Part shown: piece after piece, positions 1 to 6,023 of the stretch
How positions within the stretch are numbered: the stretch's first letter is position 1
Layout of the letters: each line of letters starts with the position of its first letter
NCBI GenBank assembly: GCA_016179005.1
Contig: JACOSF010000081.1
Location: 1 to 9,301, forward strand
Source: Acidobacteriota bacterium
Lineage (GTDB): Bacteria > Acidobacteriota > Terriglobia > Acidiferrales > UBA7541
Reading direction: 5' to 3'
Length of the DNA stretch: 9,301 bases
Program-made: the position numbers and the translations under genes
The notes under the pieces: generated by a model
What the model was told of the DNA's origin: nothing
Seen by the model: the letters and a program-made list of their open reading frames with translations, nothing else
The model's database searches: none

Positions 1-92
1 GGCACGTTCGCCAGCGGGAAGGCGTACAGAAACGCGCCGGTGAACAGGAGAAAGCACACCAACACTCCGCCGCCGCTCTTCGCAGAGTCCAT
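1..92 (-). CDS. N-terminal fragment of an unidentified membrane or secreted protein (cut by left edge)
   Basis: An ATG at 92-90 opens a frame that runs off the left edge after 30 codons without a stop. The visible peptide begins MDSAKSGGG and continues into a hydrophobic stretch from about residue 10 to 29 (GVLVCFLLFTGAFLYAFPLA), which fits a signal anchor or first transmembrane helix. An AAGGGGA Shine-Dalgarno-like sequence lies at 112-106, 13 bases before the ATG. That spacing is long, but it resembles the arrangement in front of the gene starting at 7820. A candidate promoter sits further upstream at 178-150. The gene is on the same strand as the cluster but separated from its last stop by 177 bases, so it may be a separate unit. 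I do not recognise the family from 30 residues. The call rests on start codon, ribosome site, promoter and hydrophobic profile. Confidence 0.5.
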   Translation of the reverse strand, partial: MDSAKSGGGVLVCFLLFTGAFLYAFPLANV

Positions 93-149
93 TTTCAGGT
101 TGAGATCCCCTTTCCCTGAGCTGACACCGACTGATTCTTGAGAAACTTC

Positions 150-178
150 ATTCTGGGCAGCGGCGGGGCAACTGTCAA
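150..178 (-). promoter_or_regulatory. Candidate sigma-70-type promoter for the gene starting at 92
   Basis: On the minus strand a perfect TTGACA (178-173) is followed after 17 bases by CAGAAT (155-150), which matches TATAAT at four of six positions. Transcription would start near 143 and give a leader of about 50 bases before the ATG at 92. The site lies in the only sizeable intergenic gap (93-269) of the left part of the window, between the last stop of the cluster and the next start. The perfect -35 and ideal spacing support it; the weak -10 and the GC-rich spacer argue for caution. Confidence 0.35.
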
Positions 179-269
179 CGGGAAATTGATTCTTGGCACG
201 GACGGTTTGCCCAACAGGAATCCGTCGTCCCTTTGGCGATGGGTTCTTGTTCGCGTTTCGGTAGATGCC

Positions 270-1718
270 TTACTCTTGATTCGGAGATTGCGATCGCACC
301 CCGGGAAGCGGAGCGACTGGTGCCCAGGGCCAGGAATGCGTCGTGAAGGGGGCGAGCGGAGGAATCAGAGCATATCCGGGTCGCGTTTGATAGGTGCGCA
401 AATAGTTTTGATGTTCGGGGCTGTTCGGGAAGAGCTCTCCGGGACCGTAAGGGTACTGCGACATCTTGCGGAAGGGCAAAGGCGCAACGGTCCGGAAAGT
501 GGCCGTGTTCGGGTCGCCGTCCTTGGCCCAGCCGTGCAGGTACAAGAACAGATCTCGCTTGTGCCCGGTCTTGAGCGGTGGAAGTTGCCGCGCGTCAAAA
601 CTCACCGTCAATTCATCTCCGGTCGCCAGCACCACGCTGCGATCGTCCGGCTTTCGGAGCAAGTCTTCAACCGACCCATAGCGCGTGTAGTTGCCCCAGA
701 GCGGATTCCACGGAGCGTCTGCCAGAAGATGGTAATAGTCGAAGGAATCCGGCTGGCGGTGCGCCGGATCACTGACGGGCGCGGAGAAGCCGCGGTAGTG
801 GAGGTCCGCTGAGAGCATGGCCAGCTCAACGGGTGCGGGAGCAGGGGTATCGCCGACCGAGAAAAATACCTGGTCCCAGTAAACGCACAAGTTCGTCACG
901 ATGCGCACGTGATGATCGGACGAAAGGAATTTTCCGGTGAAATCAACGCGCATGGTGCGGTTGGTGGCGCTGGGGATGCCCGTGTCGGGAACCACCGTGA
1001 CCCACTGCCCCTGCGCATCGCGCACCTGGACGTAGGGAGAAACCATCTGGAGTTGGGAATTGGAACTCACTGCCCGGGCACTGTTGGAATCCGACCAGAA
1101 GACCCACCCCGTCAACCACAACGTCGCCGGCGCGGATTCGGCCACGTCGCCCAGATCCAAAGTCAGCGCGTGAAGCTCGGCCAAGCCGGGCACCCGTTGC
1201 AAGCGGAAAGAGTCGGGATAGCGGCCGTCGAGCTTGCGAACCAGCGGCAAAACGTCCTGGCCATGATCGTCCACTGCGGAAATCGGAAAGCGCTTCTGAC
1301 GCACCGAAAAGAGTGTCGGGGTCGCCCGTGACGAGGAATAAATCTCGTTCGCGTAAACTTCCTCGCTGGCGGGATGGTCCACGGCGAGCAGCCGGACCTG
1401 GTCGAAGAATTCGACTTCGCGCAATTCATCGCTGATCTGAAAGACATATGCGCCGTCCTGTTCCCGCATGGTGCTCGGCAGGCGCACCAGCTCATCCGGG
1501 TTCGGCGGGAGCCGGCCTCCATCGGGCGCCAGCACACCCAGCGGAGCCATGCCCAGCACATCCGTGAAGTAAACGTACCGTTCGCCATCCCAGATGTAGA
1601 GAAGCGGGCAGGAACTGGCCAGACGCTCGGACTCGCGGACTTCGACGCGCTGGTTTGTGGCCACTGCGGTCATGTTCTGGACAATCAGATTCGGCCAGGT
1701 CACGCGCAGCACATCCAT
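270..1718 (-). CDS. C-terminal half of a split ASPIC/UnbV (CRTAC1-like) protein with a large uncharacterised C-terminal region
   Basis: This 482-codon frame (stop TAA at 272-270) starts mid-domain. Residues 4-28 (LRVTWPN...VQN...TNQRVEV) match the last strands of an ASPIC/UnbV domain, which normally end a longer protein. Next comes a segment around residues 35-125 with the features SSCPLLY.W, TDVLG.APLG, a DELREV.FFDQ element and LLAVDHP. I recall this type of segment as the continuation of long FG-GAP/ASPIC proteins in Acidobacteriota. Residues about 390-446 hold a second conserved-looking block (FLYLHGWAKDGDPNTA, then QYPYGPGE and RTYQTRP), and the tail is proline-rich. There is no signal peptide and no convincing ribosome site before the ATG at 1718; the nearest AGGA is more than 20 bases away. 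The frame is open upstream of that ATG to a TGA near 1780. I infer that this is the 3' part of the gene ending at 1744, disrupted by a frameshift. The function of the C-terminal region is unknown. If made alone, the product would stay in the cytoplasm and lack its propeller. Confidence 0.75.
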   Translation of the reverse strand: MDVLRVTWPNLIVQNMTAVATNQRVEVRESERLASSCPLLYIWDGERYVYFTDVLGMAPLGVLAPDGGRLPPNPDELVRLPSTMREQDGAYVFQISDELREVEFFDQVRLLAVDHPASEEVYANEIYSSSRATPTLFSVRQKRFPISAVDDHGQDVLPLVRKLDGRYPDSFRLQRVPGLAELHALTLDLGDVAESAPATLWLTGWVFWSDSNSARAVSSNSQLQMVSPYVQVRDAQGQWVTVVPDTGIPSATNRTMRVDFTGKFLSSDHHVRIVTNLCVYWDQVFFSVGDTPAPAPVELAMLSADLHYRGFSAPVSDPAHRQPDSFDYYHLLADAPWNPLWGNYTRYGSVEDLLRKPDDRSVVLATGDELTVSFDARQLPPLKTGHKRDLFLYLHGWAKDGDPNTATFRTVAPLPFRKMSQYPYGPGELFPNSPEHQNYLRTYQTRPGYALIPPLAPFTTHSWPWAPVAPLPGVRSQSPNQE

Positions 1719-1780
1719 GCGTGCCAGGCCGCCGGCAAAAATCCTAATGGGGCCCGCCTTGCGTGTTGCTCTTTGCTCCG
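1719..1780 (-). other. Frameshift/deletion junction between the two halves of a TPR-VCBS-ASPIC gene
   Basis: Reading on the minus strand, the upstream frame ends ...GAKSNTQGGPH with TAG at 1746-1744. The frame one base further on is open from just after a TGA near 1780 and reads RKAGPIRIFAGGLAR directly into the downstream ORF. The switch therefore has to occur within about 35 bases. Removing one base from the GGGCCCC run (1755-1749) would join the frames as ...NTQGGPIRIFAGG. Even so, only about 19 residues would separate the KSN motif from the VRFP-like strand (LRVTWP). The intact ASPIC domain of the neighbour at 6024-7820 has 47 there, so a small deletion is also likely. Confidence 0.65.
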
Positions 1781-3825
1781 CTCAACTTCACTTCCACCCA
1801 CCGGCTTGGCGGGCCCACTTTTTCGAACGCGATCAGCCGGCCGCTTTGCGTGACGCCCACCAGGTTGAGCTTGCCGGGCTTTTCCAGCCATGCGGCTGCC
1901 AACAAAGACACTCCGTCTTCGGCGCTGATAGCGAGTTCGAGCTTGGCCTCCTCGAAATGTCCCGCGCGGTTTGCGAGCAAATGCCATTTGCCGCTCGAGT
2001 CAACAGCCAGCAGATCGTCGAAGCCATCTCCATTCACGTCCGCCGTTATCCCGCGGAGCGCAAACGCCTCGGTAGGCGGCGCTACACGCGGCAAATTCGC
2101 AGCAGCGGAAAAGCTTCCATCGCCCCGGCCCAGCAGCACCTGGCATCCGTCAGCCGGCCAGAGCACCACATCGAAATTTCCATCGTGATTCAGGTCCGTG
2201 GCCTGCGCGTCCATTGCCGTGAATCGCGCAAAATCCGCGCCTGCCTTCGATGTCTGGTCCGCGAACTTGCCTTCGCCCTGGTTGATGTATAGCAGCGGCG
2301 GGCCGTCATCCCGAACGATCAGAAGATCCATAAAGCCATCGTTGTCGAAATCGGCGAAGAGCACTTTACGCGCGCGCCCTTTTGCGGAGCCCAAGCCTGC
2401 CGCTTTGGTCATTTCGGTAAATGTTCCGTCGCCGTTGTTGCGGTAATAACGCACCGCCGCACCGGAAAAACCAGGCCGCAAAGCAGCAGCATTCTCCCGG
2501 AATGCCTCCGGGTTGGTGCAAACGCTGACCACGAGGTCCAGAAAGCCATCATTGTCCGCATCAAAGAGCACCGCGCTTGTCGCGAGTTCTCCGGGATCGC
2601 CGCGCAAGCCGGCGTTTTCACTTTCATCGGCAAACGTGCCGTCGCCGCGGTTGCGGAACAACTGGACGCCTCCCATTCCCGCCACGAAAATACTCGTCTT
2701 TCCGCTGTTGTCGTAATCCGAAAAAATGGCCGCGACGCTGCCGCCTGGTCCGGCCACGCCGGCGGGTCCAGTGACGTCGCTGAAAGTTCCGTTGCCTATG
2801 CTGCGCAATAGGCGATTGCCGCCCCTGGGGTTTATGAGATAGAGATCTGTGCGCCCATCTCCGTCGTAATCGCCCATCGCGAGCGACGCCCCGATGCCCG
2901 CAACAATACTTGCTCGTGAGAATTTGAGCGAGTATTCAGTCCGGCGAATGGGAAGGGAAGTCCCCTCCGGTTGTATTGAGATTGCTGAAACTTTCGCCAA
3001 TTCAATCCTGTCAGTAATTTCGACAAACGTAATCTTTTCGTCTGCGGACTTAGGCGGCGCGATCGGCAGAACGACCGGCACAATAATCGTGCCGTATTTC
3101 CCGCCCTCCAGCGCCGGATTCTGGAGCGAAATATCCGGCACCTTGTTGTGCATCTTCTCGTGCAGATGGAGGAATTTCTGGGCATCCTCCGGGCGCTTCA
3201 ACTGCGAAAGGACAGTGAAAGCGCGGAAGAGAGAAGCGACATAGAAGTTCTGGCCGCGGCCGAATCCAATTTCGACCACGTGCTTGTACGCGTCCAACGC
3301 TTCCTCGAGCTTCCGCTGAGCGAAGCGCACGCCGCCCAGGTTGAACCAGGCGGCCGGATCGCCGGGGTCGGCATTGACAACGCGCTGGAGCGCAGCCTCG
3401 CTATCCGGATAGCGCAGTTCGTGCTTGTAGAGGATGCCCAGGTTGTAGTCAGCGGCCACCAGGCTGGCGTCCATCTGTTTGGCTGTGGTCAGCGCACCCA
3501 GGGCATCATTGAGACGGTTGGCTTGGATCAACGCGAGGCCGAGGTTCAGATAATCCGTCGCCAGCGCGTGGCCGGAGGCCATCACTTTCTGGAATTCGCC
3601 GATGGCTTCCGCGTACTGGGCCTGCTCGTAGTAGGCTTTGCCAACGTTGCGGTGTGTCTGGAGCGATGCGGGCCGGGATGTGGCGGTTTTCTTGGCGGCC
3701 GCACGTGCCGCGGGCTGGCGTGCTTGTTTGGGTTCCTGCGTCCGCAACCCCAACAGAAGGCCAGCAGCAAGAGTCAGAAAAACAGTCAAGCCGGCACGAA
3801 GGACCGTTCTGCTTGGTTGGTTCAT
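1744..3825 (-). CDS. Membrane-anchored TPR and VCBS/FG-GAP repeat protein, truncated inside its ASPIC/UnbV domain
   Basis: This is a 693-residue product. Residues 8-27 form a hydrophobic signal anchor (VLRAGLTVFLTLAAGLLLGL), followed by an Ala/Lys/Pro-rich linker. About four TPR-like units span residues 55-187 (for example VGKAYYEQAQYAEAIGEFQK and DPAAWFNLGGVRFAQRKLEE). The beta-propeller part carries calcium-loop motifs near residues 319 (DYDGDGRTD), 422 (DADNDGFLD), 492 (DFDNDGFMD), 544 (DLNHDGNFD) and 596 (DVNGDGFDD), plus a degenerate one at 370 (DYDNSGKTS). From residue 676 an ASPIC/UnbV domain begins (WVEVKLSGAKSN) but stops after about 15 residues, and its end lies in another frame at 1718. 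I chose the ATG at 3825 because the hydrophobic segment then begins within the first ten residues and an AGG lies about 8 bases upstream. The frame stays open to a GTG at 3903, which has no ribosome site and would add 26 residues lacking signal character. The expected role is an extracytoplasmic protein-binding scaffold; no catalytic residues are seen. Confidence 0.85.
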   Translation of the reverse strand: MNQPSRTVLRAGLTVFLTLAAGLLLGLRTQEPKQARQPAARAAAKKTATSRPASLQTHRNVGKAYYEQAQYAEAIGEFQKVMASGHALATDYLNLGLALIQANRLNDALGALTTAKQMDASLVAADYNLGILYKHELRYPDSEAALQRVVNADPGDPAAWFNLGGVRFAQRKLEEALDAYKHVVEIGFGRGQNFYVASLFRAFTVLSQLKRPEDAQKFLHLHEKMHNKVPDISLQNPALEGGKYGTIIVPVVLPIAPPKSADEKITFVEITDRIELAKVSAISIQPEGTSLPIRRTEYSLKFSRASIVAGIGASLAMGDYDGDGRTDLYLINPRGGNRLLRSIGNGTFSDVTGPAGVAGPGGSVAAIFSDYDNSGKTSIFVAGMGGVQLFRNRGDGTFADESENAGLRGDPGELATSAVLFDADNDGFLDLVVSVCTNPEAFRENAAALRPGFSGAAVRYYRNNGDGTFTEMTKAAGLGSAKGRARKVLFADFDNDGFMDLLIVRDDGPPLLYINQGEGKFADQTSKAGADFARFTAMDAQATDLNHDGNFDVVLWPADGCQVLLGRGDGSFSAAANLPRVAPPTEAFALRGITADVNGDGFDDLLAVDSSGKWHLLANRAGHFEEAKLELAISAEDGVSLLAAAWLEKPGKLNLVGVTQSGRLIAFEKVGPPSRWVEVKLSGAKSNTQGGPH

Positions 3826-3917
3826 TTGATTGCCTGGGCCGGAAGAAGATCGCGACAGCAGCCCGCAGCCTCGTATGATAGCGTCTCGCCCCTTCGCGCG
3901 CACGGATAACTGACGAG

Positions 3918-6017
3918 CTAAGGCTTCCTCAAGGCCGGACCGGGACTCCCTTTGGGAGCACTACCTTGACGAGTGTGAGTGGCCGAAGTCTGCGGCGCCT
4001 GGAGCTGAAAAAACAGAGCACTGGTTCCGAGTTTGTTGCCAACGATGGGGTTTCCTGCAAAGAATACGTTCGGCGGACCGCTCCGGGCGGACGGCACGAG
4101 CGTCGCGCCGATGAAGTTACCGGGACTGCCGAAGCCCGGCACGTAGAACCACTCCTGAAATTTCTTGCCTTTCACGTTTCGCAGGACGACGCTGGGTTCC
4201 AGGCGTTGAGCATCCTGACTGCCATTGACGAAAAGCAAGTCGGTCCATCCGTCCGAATCGACGTCCACCGGGAGAACCTGCATGGTGCCGTAGCAGCGGT
4301 TGAGCCCGGCCTCGGCCGTCACTTCTTCAAAACTCCCGTGGCCTTTGTTGTGGAACAACCGCGGCGTGTTTCCCGCGGGACGATATTCCGGCTGCAAGAG
4401 CGTGCGAACAGCCTCTTCAAAGGGCGCATGGCCCGTCACCAGCAGGTCGGGAAGGCCGTCCTTATCGTAATCAAAGAACACCGCATTGAATCTGCGGCCC
4501 CGAATGCCGCTCAAGCCCGCCTGCGCGGTTGCATCCGCGAATTTGCCGTTGCCCTGATTGGCATACAGGACGCCGCCGGTTTGCCAGAACAGAACGAAGA
4601 GATCGGCTTTTCCGTCGCGATTGAAGTCTCCGGCGGTGCAGTCCACCGCCGTGCCGGAAGCAGATAGGCCCGCGGCCAGCGTCGACTCAACAAAGCGGTC
4701 GCCGACATTGCGATAAAGACGCACGGCGCTGTGCTCGCGGTCCGATGCCCCCACCTCCAGCAGATCCGTTCGGCCGTCTCCGTCGAAGTCGAAGAAACAC
4801 GCGCCGGCCGTGGCCCGAATCCCTTCCAGCCCCATGGCGGCGGTGACGTTGCTGAACGTGCCGTTGCGATTGTTATGGTAGAGGAGATTCTGACCGGAGC
4901 CCAGGAAGCCAGAACGAACCAGGTACAAGTCCGGATAGCCGTCTGAGTCGTAGTCTGTGGCGTAAGCAGTCCAGATATCGCTGACGCCTTTGAGGCCGGC
5001 GACTTCGGTGCCTTCCGCGTACTTCTCGCCCTCGCGCCGATACAGCTTCAGGGGCTGACCGGGTCCGACGACGATTAGATCCATGTGCCCGTCTTTGTCA
5101 AAATCAATCGGAACCGCCCGGCCACCGCTCGCACCCAACGGGAGCCTGGCATCGGCGGGCAGAGGTGCGGTCTCCAAACTTGTACGAGGTCGGAGTTGAA
5201 ACTCATGGGGAAGTCCGGCCGGGTAACCCCCCATCCTCAGCGCCGTCCAATGCAGGAAAAGCATCGACTTCAACCCGGCTTTCTCAAGAGCCGTCAGAGG
5301 CTTTCCAGGAGCGGGAAGAACATCACCCTCTGAAAGCACACCGCGTCCTGTGATTTTCCGCTCGTGTGCGTAGGTGTCGAGAACCTTGCGGAAAGAGGGA
5401 ACCGCCTCGGAGAGCTTTTTCTGGAGGAACAGCGTGTAGCCAACCCAAAAGTTGCCGTCCGGCGAACCGAAACCTGCGGCAACGCGGAATTTCTCCAAGG
5501 CCGCTTCCCAATGTCCCTGATCGAGTTCCATCATCCCCAGGCGCACGAAAGGGCCGGCCTGTTCGCGGTTAATCTGAATGTTCTGCAGGAAGGCCTGGCG
5601 CGCCTGCTCGTAATCGACGGAAGCACCAGGAGCCAGTAGGGACAAGGTATTTCCTAACTCTCCGAGAGCGCGGCCGCTCGAAGGGTTGATGGCGAGCAAC
5701 TGGCGAAAGATCTCCACGGCCTGGGCATAGTCGCCCCGCTCTTCCAGGCTGGTGCCCAGATAATAGAGGCAGTCTTCATGGGCGGGATTGAGCTGCAAGG
5801 CTTCGCGGTAGGCGGCCGCCGCACCGGCGAAGTCGCCCTGTGTGCGGAGAGTATTTGCCCGGTTATAGGCCGCCCAGAAAGACTGGATCCGCTGCTTTTC
5901 TGCGCCGCCAGGTGCAACTGCTTCGCGATCAGCGTCCGAAGCGATTCGCTTGACAACCGTGATGACGATGAAGGCAAGAGCCACCACCACCGCCAGCACG
6001 ATCAAAGACCTTTTCAT
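3918..6017 (-). CDS. Membrane-anchored TPR and VCBS/FG-GAP repeat protein
   Basis: This is a 699-residue product starting MKRS, with a strongly hydrophobic segment at residues 5-22 (LIVLAVVVALAFIVITVV) that fits an uncleaved anchor or signal peptide. TPR-like repeats cover roughly residues 44-215; clear examples begin at ANTLRTQGDFAGAAAAYREA and LYYLGTSLEERGDYAQAVEI. Six calcium-loop motifs follow near residues 305 (DFDKDGHMD), 355 (DYDSDGYPD), 410 (DFDGDGRTD), 464 (DFNRDGKAD), 516 (DYDKDGLPD) and 585 (DVDSDGWTD), several preceded by NxxGTF-type strands. This is the FG-GAP/VCBS propeller pattern. The C-terminus is a Ser/Pro/Thr-rich tail without the ASPIC/UnbV domain of its neighbours. The ATG lies 6 bases after the TAG of the upstream gene, with a weak AGAGAG-type ribosome site, which suggests translational coupling. 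The architecture matches the next gene (1744-3825) and implies duplication. Likely a periplasmic or surface adaptor; the biochemical role is unknown. Confidence 0.9.
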   Translation of the reverse strand: MKRSLIVLAVVVALAFIVITVVKRIASDADREAVAPGGAEKQRIQSFWAAYNRANTLRTQGDFAGAAAAYREALQLNPAHEDCLYYLGTSLEERGDYAQAVEIFRQLLAINPSSGRALGELGNTLSLLAPGASVDYEQARQAFLQNIQINREQAGPFVRLGMMELDQGHWEAALEKFRVAAGFGSPDGNFWVGYTLFLQKKLSEAVPSFRKVLDTYAHERKITGRGVLSEGDVLPAPGKPLTALEKAGLKSMLFLHWTALRMGGYPAGLPHEFQLRPRTSLETAPLPADARLPLGASGGRAVPIDFDKDGHMDLIVVGPGQPLKLYRREGEKYAEGTEVAGLKGVSDIWTAYATDYDSDGYPDLYLVRSGFLGSGQNLLYHNNRNGTFSNVTAAMGLEGIRATAGACFFDFDGDGRTDLLEVGASDREHSAVRLYRNVGDRFVESTLAAGLSASGTAVDCTAGDFNRDGKADLFVLFWQTGGVLYANQGNGKFADATAQAGLSGIRGRRFNAVFFDYDKDGLPDLLVTGHAPFEEAVRTLLQPEYRPAGNTPRLFHNKGHGSFEEVTAEAGLNRCYGTMQVLPVDVDSDGWTDLLFVNGSQDAQRLEPSVVLRNVKGKKFQEWFYVPGFGSPGNFIGATLVPSARSGPPNVFFAGNPIVGNKLGTSALFFQLQAPQTSATHTRQGSAPKGSPGPALRKP

Positions 6018-6023
6018 GGCTCT

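Noticed and set aside
132..195. Nine-base direct repeat TGATTCTTG at 132-140 and 187-195 as an operator
   Set aside because: Too short, not symmetric, and spacing does not match a helical-turn arrangement clearly enough.
193..214. Inverted repeat (TTGGGCA...TGCCAA on the minus strand) as a terminator of the cluster
   Set aside because: The stem is short with a bulged base, and no run of U follows it.
138..812. Plus-strand open frame of 224 codons beginning in the left intergenic gap
   Set aside because: Arginine/valine-rich, no recognisable motif, mostly antisense to a frame with conserved-looking blocks. A real gene here cannot be excluded but has no positive support.
3875..3880. TATCAT on the minus strand as a -10 box for an internal promoter before the gene starting at 3825
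   Set aside because: At 17-base spacing the -35 position reads GTGCGC, with only two matches to TTGACA. I see no independent support.
3148..3909. Plus-strand open frame of 253 codons antisense to the TPR-VCBS gene
   Set aside because: No domain or ribosome site; typical shadow frame in GC-rich coding DNA.
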